This document shows positions 25,494-32,324 of a DNA stretch of 32,324 nucleotides, piece by piece. Each line of letters opens with the position of its first letter. The stretch's first letter is position 1. The notes under the pieces were generated by a model that saw only the letters and a program-made list of their open reading frames with translations, did not search any database and was not told the DNA's origin. The position numbers were made by a program, and so were the translations under genes. Origin of the DNA: Actinomycetota bacterium (GTDB lineage: Bacteria; Actinomycetota; Geothermincolia; Geothermincolales; RBG-13-55-18); NCBI GenBank assembly GCA_013178005.1, contig JABLXL010000040.1:1-32324 (forward strand), written 5' to 3'.

Positions 25494-26452
25494 AGAACGT
25501 ACTCGTTGAAGGGGTTCTCCACCGCGACGATAATCTTTTCCCCCTCCCGGGCGCGGACTTCCGCATTGCCCTGCCCGTACAGCGCCAGGTTTTCGAGCGT
25601 GTCTTCCCAGAGGCCGTGGCCCCCGGATGCGCCTCCAGGGGCATGTGCGGCGATGTGCGAGAGGGAGTATGAACGCTGGGCGTCCACGATCACCGGGATG
25701 ATCTCGTCCCCCAGCTCCTCGATCAGCTCTCGCAGGACCACGTTGGTGGTGTAGATCTCGAGGAAAACCACGCGGATACCCCGCCTGGTGTCCGTTATCG
25801 TTCCCCGGTCCGGATCCCATTTCAGGGCGCCGAGCTTCCTGGGGACCCCGCATCCGGGGCACCGCTCGAAGGCCCGGCCGCCTCCTTTCAGGGGGGGCAC
25901 GGAATACGCCAGCCGCTCCGATATCTCGGGGTGCTCGCCCGTGGGCTCAACCACCAGCACGTCGTCTGCGCCCCTTTTCTCCCAGTGGTGTTCGTACGGC
26001 GTTTCAGCCAGGCTCTCCAGGGCCCCGGTCACGATAGCCGCCATGAGGTCACGGTTGAAGGGATTGCGGATCAGGGCCGAGGAGGGCCCCCCCGGATCGT
26101 ATCGGACCGTCCTGGAATAGGCCTGGCCGCACCAGGAGGCCAGGCGGTTGAAATAGGCGATGGCCCCGCGGTTCAGCCCGGGGAGATGGCGGATGGCCCA
26201 GCGGGCCCGTTTGAGGTTGGCGTCGATGACGTCCTTGGAGGCGCGCCGCTGGGCTTCGAAGACGACGTGGCCGATGGGGGCTCCAATAGAATCCTCGATG
26301 GCGCGGAAGATCTCGCTTAAAAAGTCCGCTTCGATGATAAGGGTGCGATAGTCTTTGCGGAACCGGCTGGTGATGGTGCCGTTATCGTGCCACTCCAGGG
26401 ACTTGGCCAGCCAGTAGGCGAAACCGCATTCCTTGCAGCGACGGATCTTCAT
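25388..26452 (-). CDS. Uncharacterised two-domain protein with paired CxxC motifs, V4R-like
   Basis: A 354-residue cytosolic protein made of two related halves. Each starts with C-x-x-C-G (Cys6/Cys9 and Cys198/Cys201), then a strand-rich stretch (LEWHDNGTITSRFRKDYRTLIIEADF against LKWDPDRGTITDTRRGIRVVFLEIY, compared over about 25 positions), a helix ending in E/D-A-Q-R, and later R/E-N-P-F-N (129-133 and 312-316) followed by A-G-x-x-x-x-L. The CxxC pairs could bind a metal, and the N-P-F-N...G...L part recalls V4R ligand-binding domains, but I cannot name the family. ATG 26452 has GGGAGGG about 8 bases upstream. It is divergent from a hybrid histidine kinase, so a sensory partnership is possible. 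The 3' end has been duplicated in tandem. Confidence 0.75.
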   Translation of the reverse strand: MKIRRCKECGFAYWLAKSLEWHDNGTITSRFRKDYRTLIIEADFLSEIFRAIEDSIGAPIGHVVFEAQRRASKDVIDANLKRARWAIRHLPGLNRGAIAYFNRLASWCGQAYSRTVRYDPGGPSSALIRNPFNRDLMAAIVTGALESLAETPYEHHWEKRGADDVLVVEPTGEHPEISERLAYSVPPLKGGGRAFERCPGCGVPRKLGALKWDPDRGTITDTRRGIRVVFLEIYTTNVVLRELIEELGDEIIPVIVDAQRSYSLSHIAAHAPGGASGGHGLWEDTLENLALYGQGNAEVRAREGEKIIVAVENPFNEYVLAGHLAALYELAEGGRPEVSWELSDRSTLAFTLSR

Positions 26453-26867
26453 CCCTATCACCCTCCCTTCCGGTGCTCTCTTTCCACGACAATGCCGCAA
26501 AGCGGCGCGGTTCTTCCTCCAACTCTTCTATCGGCCAGGGCTCCCGAACGCATAACCGATTCGCCTCGCGCGCCGGCGCGATCGCGTGCCGCGTGGCCTC
26601 GAGACGGCGACGCTAATATATCACTGCGAATTGGGTGAAGCGGCAAGGACTGGGATGGAGAAACACTCAGAAGGCTTTTGGGAAGGCATTGCATCGCCGA
26701 TGCCACCGTCATTAAAGAAAATCCACCTCGTGCCGACGCATTTTATAACGCCGCGCCGTTGCTGTAGGCGAGGACAAACAAGCGGCGCGGGCCGAACGGG
26801 CTTCGGAGAGGCTGTCGGGCTTCCCGGCGGCCGGAGTCGCTTTCCCGGCCTGGAGAGAGGCATATAC
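26453..26867. other. Divergent intergenic region between V4R-like gene and hybrid kinase
   Basis: About 415 bases, AT-richer than its surroundings. A plus-strand TATAAC (26744-26749) and a minus-strand TGATAT/TATATT patch near 26610-26625 are possible -10 elements. I find no convincing -35 partners. The kinase frame is open through part of this stretch, but its upstream part is not protein-like and has no good start. Confidence 0.45.
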
Positions 26868-28490
26868 ATGACAAGGGGAGAAGAGAGAAAGAAGGCGGAC
26901 ATCCTGGTGGTGGACGACGAGCCGGACGTGGCCAGGATCATAGCGCTGAACCTTCAGTTCGAGGGATTCGACGTGCGCATAGCCCACAACGGTAGGGAGG
27001 CCCTGGAGGAGGTCTCTCGGCGCCCCCCCGACTGCATACTGCTGGATATCATGATGCCGGTGATGGACGGTTGGGATGTCCTCAAAGCCCTTAAATCGGA
27101 CCGGGCTACTTCTGACATTCCTGTGGTGGTGGTGACTGCCCGGCACTCCGACGTCGACCGCATCAGGGGGTACAGCGGTGGGGCCGTGGAATATATTACC
27201 AAGCCCTTCGATCCCGAGACCCTCAAGGACTACGTGGCCAGGGTCCTGGAGCCGCGGCACAGCAAAGTGGAGGAGGAGATCAGGCGCGACCGCATCAAGG
27301 GCCTGCAGGTATCCACCCTTTACCGCATCACCGAGACCCTCATCTCCACCCTGGAGATCGACGACATCCTGGGCTTTATTACCGGGGAGCTTTTAAAACT
27401 CTTCGACCTCGACCTGTGTTGCATAGGGCTGTTCGAGGGAGAGAATGGATCGCTGCGCATCGCCTCCGCGTGCTCGGCCCCCGGCTTGGAGGGCGAGGGG
27501 CCAGCCAAGCTCGACCTGGAGCCGCGGCGCCTGGAGGAGCTGGTGAGAGAGGAGAGGGGCGACGCCGCGAGCCCTCGGCGCGTCGAACCCGGAGACCTCT
27601 TGACTGAGGGTGAGGCGGGGTTGCTGGATAAACTCGAGGCGCTTTTCCTGTTGCCATTGAAGGTCAAGGGGAGGATCACGGGGGCTTTTCTTTTAGGCCG
27701 CTCTGAAGACCTGCTTTTCAGCGAGGAGGAGGCGGAGCTCCTGGCGGCCATCGGCAACCAGGCCGCCATGGCCATAGAGAACGCGCGCCTCTACGACGAC
27801 CTGCGCTACGACGAGGAGGTGCAGCGGCAGTTGCTGCAGAAAGTCATCACCGCCCAGGAGGACGAGCGCCGCCGGGTGGCGGTGGAGCTCCACGACGGCG
27901 TCATCCAGAACTTGGTAAGCGCCCTCTACCGCCTGCGGCTGTGCGCGGTGCGCATGGGGGAAGCGGACCCCGAAGCGGCATCGGCCTTGCAGGAGGCCGA
28001 AAGGATCATGGACGGCAGCATCTCCGAGATGCGTAGGATCGTGGCGGGATTGCGCCCCTCGGTCCTGGACGACCTGGGCTTGGAGGTAGCGCTGGAGAAA
28101 CACGTGGCGCAGTTGCAGGAGAAGGCCGGCTGTCATATCATCCTCGAGACGGCGCAAGGAGGGCTGCCTCCCCTGACCCTGGAAGCGGAGACGGCCCTTT
28201 ATCGCATCGCGCAAGAAGCGGTAAACAACGTGCTCAAACACTCCCGCTGTAACCAGGCCAAGGTATCGCTCCGTGTCGAAGGGGATACGATAGTGCTGGA
28301 GATCACGGACGACGGGGTGGGTTTCGACGCCTCCGGGGCGCAGCGGCGCTTCACGGCCGGGTTCGGGCTGGTGGGGATGAGGGAGCGCGCCGAGTCCCTG
28401 GGGGGCTCGCTGGAGATAAGGTCGGGCAGGGGCAAGGGGACCTCGGTGGTCACGAGGTTGCCCTTGCGAGGGATAGCCGGGGAGGTATGA
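26868..28490 (+). CDS. Receiver-GAF sensor histidine kinase (NarX/DesK-type kinase core)
   Basis: A 540-residue soluble signalling protein with no membrane segment. Residues 8-128 are a receiver domain (Asp16/Asp17, phospho-acceptor Asp60 in CILLDIMMP, Lys112). A GAF domain follows at about 155-315. The HisKA_3 dimer helix carries phospho-acceptor His342 (VAVELHDGVIQNL), and an HATPase_c domain lies at about 435-535 (N-box QEAVNNVLKHS, G1 DDGVGF, G2 GFGLVGMRERA). Architecture is input receiver, sensor, kinase. I chose ATG 26868, with GGAGAGAGG about 8 bases upstream. The matching LuxR-type regulator begins 1 base after its stop. Confidence 0.92.
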   Translation: MTRGEERKKADILVVDDEPDVARIIALNLQFEGFDVRIAHNGREALEEVSRRPPDCILLDIMMPVMDGWDVLKALKSDRATSDIPVVVVTARHSDVDRIRGYSGGAVEYITKPFDPETLKDYVARVLEPRHSKVEEEIRRDRIKGLQVSTLYRITETLISTLEIDDILGFITGELLKLFDLDLCCIGLFEGENGSLRIASACSAPGLEGEGPAKLDLEPRRLEELVREERGDAASPRRVEPGDLLTEGEAGLLDKLEALFLLPLKVKGRITGAFLLGRSEDLLFSEEEAELLAAIGNQAAMAIENARLYDDLRYDEEVQRQLLQKVITAQEDERRRVAVELHDGVIQNLVSALYRLRLCAVRMGEADPEAASALQEAERIMDGSISEMRRIVAGLRPSVLDDLGLEVALEKHVAQLQEKAGCHIILETAQGGLPPLTLEAETALYRIAQEAVNNVLKHSRCNQAKVSLRVEGDTIVLEITDDGVGFDASGAQRRFTAGFGLVGMRERAESLGGSLEIRSGRGKGTSVVTRLPLRGIAGEV

Positions 28491-28491
28491 G

Positions 28492-29139
28492 TTGGGCAAC
28501 AGGACCATCAAGGTGCTGGTGGTGGACGACCACCGCCTGGTGCGGGAGGGCCTGGTCAATCTCCTGCGCGTAAACCCGGAGATAGAGATCGTGGGCGAGG
28601 CGGAGGACGGCGACGACGCGGTGGCTAAGGCCAGATCCCTTCGGCCCGACGTGGTGTTGATGGACGTGAGCATGCCGGGCATGAACGGGATCACCGCGAC
28701 CAGGCTGGTGAAGAAGGAGTGCCCGGAGGCGGCGGTGATCATGCTCACCATGCTGGATCAGGAGGCCTACGTCTACGAGGCGGTGAAGGCCGGAGCCACG
28801 GGGTACCTGCTCAAGAACGCCGGCCTGGACGAGCTGGTAAAGTCCATCAAAGAGGTTCATAAAGGGGGCGCCAGCCTTCATCCCGATGCCCAGGCCAAAC
28901 TGCTCAAGGAATACGTGTCCCTTGCCCGCCGCAACCGCGAGACTTACGGCCTCAGCAACCGCGAGCTGGAGGTGCTCCAGCTTCTGGCCGACGGCAAGTC
29001 CAACCGCGAGATAGCAGAGGAGCTCTTCATCAGCTCCCAGACGGTGAAGACCCACATCGCGCACATCTTCGAGAAGCTGGGTGTGAGCGACCGCACCGAG
29101 GCGGTGGCGGCCGCCCTTCGGCGCGGCTTGGTGACCTGA
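28492..29139 (+). CDS. NarL/LuxR-family response regulator
   Basis: A 215-residue response regulator. The receiver has Asp12/Asp13, phospho-acceptor Asp58 (VVLMDVSMP) and Lys108. The C-terminal LuxR-type helix-turn-helix (LSNRELEVLQLLADGKSNREIA onward) spans about 150-210. It is the natural partner of the upstream HisKA_3 kinase. The start is TTG 28492, with GGAGG 7 bases upstream inside the kinase gene; the ATG at 28487 is in another frame. Targets are unknown, but the divergent V4R-like gene is a candidate. Confidence 0.93.
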   Translation: MGNRTIKVLVVDDHRLVREGLVNLLRVNPEIEIVGEAEDGDDAVAKARSLRPDVVLMDVSMPGMNGITATRLVKKECPEAAVIMLTMLDQEAYVYEAVKAGATGYLLKNAGLDELVKSIKEVHKGGASLHPDAQAKLLKEYVSLARRNRETYGLSNRELEVLQLLADGKSNREIAEELFISSQTVKTHIAHIFEKLGVSDRTEAVAAALRRGLVT

Positions 29140-29183
29140 CTCCCTTCACAGCCTCACGCGGCCGTGACGGTTGCGCCCGGGCG

Positions 29184-30062
29184 TCAGCGGAAAAGCCCTG
29201 GCCTTTTTCCCCCCGACTCCCTGCCCCTTGACGGATCGGGCTGGTAGCGCCGGACGTTATATTTTTCACGCGGACGCGATCCCGCCTCGGGCTCCAGGGG
29301 CGCCTCCTCGACCGCTTCTTCGAGCCTTTCCTCCTCCTTCAGCACGTAGGTGGCCATGAGCTTGATGGGGGTGTCCTTGAGGAAGCGGCACATGGCGCTC
29401 CACCCGCTCTCGCACTTCCCCGTCTCCTCGTAGAGCTCGGCCAGGAGATCCGAAAACAGGATCAGGAGCTGCCTTCCCTTGAACTCCGCTTCGTAAAAAT
29501 CCTTGTCCTCGGGGGTGAACTGGTCGAAGGGCTTGTCAAGGAGGGAGAGGATGGCGGCGGGCACCTTGATGCCGCGCTCCTCCAGCTTGCGCTCGAGCTT
29601 CTTGGTGAAGTAGCTCTTACACGGTGCTTCGGACGCGGGAGCGGGCCTCTCTCGGGAGGGCCAAGACGGCGCGTCCGTGGGCGATTTGGGAGGAGGGACC
29701 CTCGCGGGGCCGCCGTCTCCGGCTTCGGTTGCCGCGGATCCCTCGCCTTCCGCATGGATAACGAAGGCGGCGCAGACCTTGATGGGGCTGTCCTTGAGCA
29801 GGTGGTACATGCCGCGCCAACTGTGGCGGGAGCTCTCGGGAGAGGCCTCGTAGGCACGCTGCAGCAGCCGGGCGAAGAGGGGCATGAGGCCCTTGGCTTT
29901 GATCCGGCCTTCGTATAGCGCGCGGTCCTCGGCGGTGAAGGAGGAAAAGGGCTTATCGAGCAGGTCGAGGAGGAACGAGGGCAGCTCAATGCCCTCCCCC
30001 TCCAGCATGCGCGCCAGTTGGAGGACGAAGTAGCTGCGCCTGGTCTCAGCTTCGACGGCCAT
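29184..30062 (-). CDS. Uncharacterised protein with two copies of an approx. 92-residue helical repeat
   Basis: A protein of 292 residues with no signal peptide or membrane segment. Residues 10-102 and 150-241 are related: both have S-Y-F, then L-x-R-x-L-E, G-I, then L-L-D-K-P-F, then F-T-x-E-D (FTAEDRALYE and FTPEDKDFYE), then an LF...LL helix and a final W...M...L-K-D-S/T-P-I-K. The linker (103-149) is Pro/Ser/Ala-rich and disordered. The C-terminal 50 residues are acidic then basic. I recognise no family. ATG 30062 is chosen; GTG 30074 is an alternative four codons upstream, and neither has a strong ribosome site. The gene is convergent with the response regulator. Confidence 0.7.
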   Translation of the reverse strand: MAVEAETRRSYFVLQLARMLEGEGIELPSFLLDLLDKPFSSFTAEDRALYEGRIKAKGLMPLFARLLQRAYEASPESSRHSWRGMYHLLKDSPIKVCAAFVIHAEGEGSAATEAGDGGPARVPPPKSPTDAPSWPSRERPAPASEAPCKSYFTKKLERKLEERGIKVPAAILSLLDKPFDQFTPEDKDFYEAEFKGRQLLILFSDLLAELYEETGKCESGWSAMCRFLKDTPIKLMATYVLKEEERLEEAVEEAPLEPEAGSRPREKYNVRRYQPDPSRGRESGGKRPGLFR

Positions 30063-30603
30063 AACGGGTCTCACCCCAAGGGAGAACTCCCCTTATACGA
30101 CCGCCCCACCCGGGGAGACGTCCGGGCCGTTCAGGCGCCGGGATCTTCCCAAGTTATTGTTTCGGAGTCCACGCGGAAGGGGTTTAGCCCGCGCGTCGTC
30201 GTGCTATGGCAGGAAGGCTACGGGGGAGGAGGGGAACGTTGCCGGCGGGCGGCTCGCGGGGTCGGCCTGTCGTTCGGGAGGGGGCACGAATCAGAAGGCC
30301 GCTGGGCGGGCTGATCGTAAATGAGCAGGCCTGAGCCGGAGTCGTCAGGAAACTCAGCCAGGTCGTTTTTCCTCAAGATGGGCGGGCCCATCCTCAACGC
30401 ACAGGCCTGAGCCGGAGGGCAAGGGGCGGGTCGGCGGGAACCGGCTGGCAAGGCGGCCGCTCGCCATTCCACGAGCGCCGCTTACCTCCGCGATGTGTCC
30501 GCTCGCGGAATAATGAAGCGCAAGTTGACGCGGATCATCGATTTATTAACCGGATGCGACGGATGCTTGCAAGAAAGGAAAACTCTCGATAAAGGAGGCG
30601 AAG
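30063..30603. other. Intergenic region before WxL-like gene
   Basis: About 540 bases. The 16-base sequence CAGGCCTGAGCCGGAG occurs at 30326-30341 and 30402-30417. Between them is a hairpin, GATGGG-CGGG-CCCATC, near 30378-30393. A TTGACG (30525-30530) lies 74 bases upstream of the WxL-like start, but no -10 box is at a normal distance. I see no supported gene. Confidence 0.55.
30326..30417. repeat. Paired 16-bp direct repeats flanking a hairpin
   Basis: CAGGCCTGAGCCGGAG at 30326-30341 and 30402-30417, 76 bases apart, with a six-base-pair GATGGG / CCCATC hairpin between. It could be a regulatory RNA or protein-binding site in the leader of the downstream gene, or a repeat remnant. Confidence 0.6.
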
Positions 30604-31128
30604 ATGAAAGGAAAGACGAGAGCAGCGGTCCTGATGGGGGCGTTGGCGGCCTTGCTCGTGGTGGCGGTGGGGGGGTTCGCCCTGGCGGCGAATCCCGAAC
30701 AGGTCACCGTCACCGCGCCGGTAGCCCAGACCATACGCCTCTCCGTGTCCAAGAACGCGGTGAACTTCGGCGGGGGCAGCCTCGATCCAGAGACCGGCTC
30801 CTACTCCGACGGCCTTACGGCCACGGTGCGCTCCAACGTCGACTGGAGGCTGCAGGTGGAGAAGAACCGGGATCTCACCGGTACCGACCCGGCCAACGTC
30901 ATCCCCTCCAGCCAGCTCACCTTCACCTCGTCTTCCGCCAGTGGGCGGGTGACGGCGGTGCGGAACAGCGCCACCGAGTTCGGGGCGACGGGCTCGCCCA
31001 CCATGGTGGCTGAGGGAATCAAGGGGAACAACATCGACGTCAGCGTGAACTACGGCCTCACGGTGACCTGGGACGAGTCCCCCGACACTTACTCGGCGAC
31101 CCATACCTATACCGTCATAGCTCGGTAA
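30604..31128 (+). CDS. Exported WxL-like beta-sandwich surface protein
   Basis: A 174-residue exported protein. Residues 1-29 are a signal peptide (basic MKGKTR, hydrophobic core, ALA-A cleavage). The mature part is strand-rich, Ser/Thr/Gly-rich and ends in VTWDESPDTYSATHTYTVIAR, resembling the C-terminal strand pattern of WxL-type wall-binding domains. The W-x-L motif itself is not clear, so the assignment is structural resemblance only. AAAGGAGG precedes ATG 30604. The next gene encodes a DUF916-like protein, the usual partner of WxL proteins, which strengthens the call. Confidence 0.7.
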   Translation: MKGKTRAAVLMGALAALLVVAVGGFALAANPEQVTVTAPVAQTIRLSVSKNAVNFGGGSLDPETGSYSDGLTATVRSNVDWRLQVEKNRDLTGTDPANVIPSSQLTFTSSSASGRVTAVRNSATEFGATGSPTMVAEGIKGNNIDVSVNYGLTVTWDESPDTYSATHTYTVIAR

Positions 31129-31143
31129 GACTTGCCGGCGGGA

Positions 31144-31173
31144 AAGGGGGCCCGGGGCGACCCGGGCCCCCTT
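31144..31173 (+). terminator. Strong hairpin terminator after WxL-like gene
   Basis: AAGGGGGCCCGGG pairs with CCCGGGCCCCCTT (13 base pairs) around a GCGA tetraloop. No T-run follows, a form common in high-GC bacteria. Confidence 0.75.
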
Positions 31174-31199
31174 CACGTGCGCTGTGGGAACCGTGCGGA

Positions 31200-31205
31200 T
31201 ATAAT
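31200..31205 (+). promoter_or_regulatory. -10 box of a probable leaderless promoter
   Basis: TATAAT ends 6 bases before the ATG at 31212, so transcription would start at or next to the initiator codon. No ribosome site lies between. The -35 region is weak. Confidence 0.6.
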
Positions 31206-31211
31206 CACATC

Positions 31212-32255
31212 ATGAGAAGAGCCATGGTTTGCTCAATGGTCCTGCTGGCAGCCGCGCTTTCTACCCTGACGTGGGCGCCGCCGGCGCGGGCCCAGGGATT
31301 CGACCTCACGGTCATCCCCGCCAAGATGGAGCTGGAGGTCCCGGCGGGAGAGACGGCCCGGTTCTCCATAGAGCTGCGCAACAGCGGAGCCGACCCACTG
31401 CGCCTGCGCATCTACGCCATGGATTTCTCGGTGACCCCCGACAACACCTTCATCTTCGAGGAACCGGGGCACTACCCCTATTCCTGCGCTCCCTGGATCG
31501 AGGTGGAGGGAGAGGATGCCCTCGAGCTCCCGGCGGGCGCGTCCGCGAGCCCCTCCTTCCTCATGAGGGTGCCGCAGGATGCCGAGCCGGGGGGGCACTT
31601 CGCCGTGCTTTTCTTCCAGGACGCCTCCACTCCCCAGCCGGGACAGGGGGCGGAGCTCACCCCCCGCATAGGCTGCCAGGTGCTGCTCACCGTCCCCGGG
31701 GAGATCGTGCGGGAGGGGAGGATCGAGGGCTTCGAGGTGGAGAGCGATTACTGGTCCTTGTGGGGCCCGCCCGCCGAGGGCCAGGCGAGGTGGCCGGCGC
31801 GGAACATCAGGTACCGGCTGGCGGTGGAGAACACCGGCAACGTCCACATCACCGTGTTCGCCGCCATCCGCTACCGCGCTTCCTTCGGGCGAGGGGCGGG
31901 GGAGGTCGAGCTCGGCTCCATGACCGTGCTCCCCGGGACGGTGCGCTACTTCGAGGGATCGCTGCCCTCTCCTCCCTGCCTGGGCAGGTTCAGGGCCGAG
32001 GCGGTGATCATGTACGGACCCGACCAGTTCACCTTCGAGGTGGAGGAGAGGGCGGAAGCCGGCTTCACGGTTATCCCCCTGCTCTGGCTGCTGTTTGTGG
32101 CGCTGCTGGCGGTCGCGGCCTGGCTGGGCCTGCGGGCTTTGAGGCGGAGGGCGAAGGGGAAAGGCGGCCCCCGCAGGCGCCTTCGGGTGAGCATCAAGCT
32201 CGAAAAAGAGGGGGAAGAGGGCGAAGGCCGGGAGCCTAGCGGGCCAGCACGGTGA
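31212..32255 (+). CDS. DUF916-like (WxL-interacting) membrane-anchored surface protein
   Basis: A 347-residue exported protein. A signal peptide (1-27, ending in ARAQ) is followed by two Ig-like beta-sandwich domains. The first has IELRNSGADPLRLRIYAMDF and PGGHFAVLFF, resembling DUF916 of WxL-interacting proteins. A single membrane helix (IPLLWLLFVALLAVAAWLGL) near residue 290 is followed by a short basic cytoplasmic tail. Such proteins bind WxL partners to the envelope. The ATG is only 6 bases from a TATAAT and lacks a ribosome site, so the transcript is probably leaderless. The 3' end overlaps a minus-strand gene. Confidence 0.85.
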   Translation: MRRAMVCSMVLLAAALSTLTWAPPARAQGFDLTVIPAKMELEVPAGETARFSIELRNSGADPLRLRIYAMDFSVTPDNTFIFEEPGHYPYSCAPWIEVEGEDALELPAGASASPSFLMRVPQDAEPGGHFAVLFFQDASTPQPGQGAELTPRIGCQVLLTVPGEIVREGRIEGFEVESDYWSLWGPPAEGQARWPARNIRYRLAVENTGNVHITVFAAIRYRASFGRGAGEVELGSMTVLPGTVRYFEGSLPSPPCLGRFRAEAVIMYGPDQFTFEVEERAEAGFTVIPLLWLLFVALLAVAAWLGLRALRRRAKGKGGPRRRLRVSIKLEKEGEEGEGREPSGPAR

Positions 32256-32324
32256 GGAAGTCGGCGTCCGCGAAGGCGGCGACGTCGGGGTTGAGCACCA
32301 TGCATAGGCTCGAAAAAGAGGGGG
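32198..32324. repeat. 17-bp direct repeat reaching the right edge
   Basis: GCTCGAAAAAGAGGGG is at 32198-32213 (one more G follows) and again at 32308-32323, continuing to the last base. The first copy lies in the tail of the DUF916-like gene. A repeat that ends exactly at the window edge can mark an assembly break. Confidence 0.75.
32236..32324 (-). CDS. C-terminal end of an unidentified protein (N-terminus beyond right edge)
   Basis: The minus strand has an open frame from 32324 down to TAG at 32236-32238. Its last residues read as a plausible protein end: MVLNPDVAAFADADFLTVLAR. It overlaps the last 20 bases of the convergent DUF916-like gene. Family cannot be recognised from so little. The outermost bases also form a repeat with 32198-32214, so the edge itself may be unreliable. 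Confidence 0.4.
   Translation of the reverse strand, partial: PSFSSLCMVLNPDVAAFADADFLTVLAR

Noticed and set aside
30326-30417. Cyclic-di-GMP riboswitch upstream of the WxL-like gene
   Set aside because: The conserved core of that class is not present; only repeats and a simple hairpin are seen.

Overview
The window looks like a chromosomal piece of a high-GC, probably anaerobic, Gram-positive-type bacterium, most likely a deep actinobacterial lineage of the Geothermincolia/Aquicultor kind. That placement is inference. It rests on very high GC with GC-rich third codon positions, the gene order tmk - holB - ricT/PSP1 shared with Gram-positive bacteria, secreted proteins carrying W-Y-F-A-E-G-T-T repeats, GTG/TTG starts, strong GGAGG ribosome sites, one apparently leaderless gene, and a four-subunit pyruvate:ferredoxin oxidoreductase next to a membrane pyrophosphatase. 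No rRNA is present. One tRNA (Thr, CGT anticodon) is complete.

Layout. 1-3499 (minus): a secretion operon, a subtilisin-like S8 protease whose stop overlaps the start of a secreted malectin-like protein that runs off the left edge. 3724-4878 (minus): a class I/II aminotransferase. 5394-6038: a translin-family protein. 6279-6956 (minus): a DtxR-family regulator, divergent from the membrane pyrophosphatase gene hppA (7193-9301); the two may share one palindromic -10 region. 9619-11670: an archaeal-type DNA topoisomerase I, followed by a small AT-richer repeat island. 11925-16159: mdh, fumarase alpha, an MFS exporter and fumarase beta, so the exporter separates the two fumarase subunits. 16234-19148: tmk, holB, ricT. 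19411-22512: pyruvate:ferredoxin oxidoreductase gamma, delta, alpha, beta, overlapping or tightly packed.

22938-23640 is a HEPN/MNT toxin-antitoxin pair with a terminator, followed by tRNA-Thr and an aldo/keto reductase with a C-terminal ferredoxin domain. 25388-26452 (minus) is an unfamiliar two-domain, double-CxxC protein with a V4R-like look, whose 3' end has been duplicated in tandem just beyond its stop. It is divergent from a receiver-GAF-histidine kinase and its NarL-type response regulator (26868-29139). A two-repeat protein of unknown family (29184-30062, minus) follows, then a repeat-bearing intergenic region. The right end holds two exported proteins: a WxL-like beta-sandwich protein and a DUF916-like membrane-anchored partner. 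The last bases contain the C-terminal end of an unidentified minus-strand gene.

Functionally, malate dehydrogenase, fumarase, pyruvate:ferredoxin oxidoreductase and the ion-pumping pyrophosphatase fit low-potential anaerobic carbon metabolism with energy-saving ion pumping. Nothing here is a clearly new multi-gene system. The best candidates for undescribed biology are the V4R-like protein beside the hybrid kinase, the unknown two-repeat protein, the DtxR regulator with altered metal ligands and overlapping promoters, and the exported WxL-like/DUF916-like pair.
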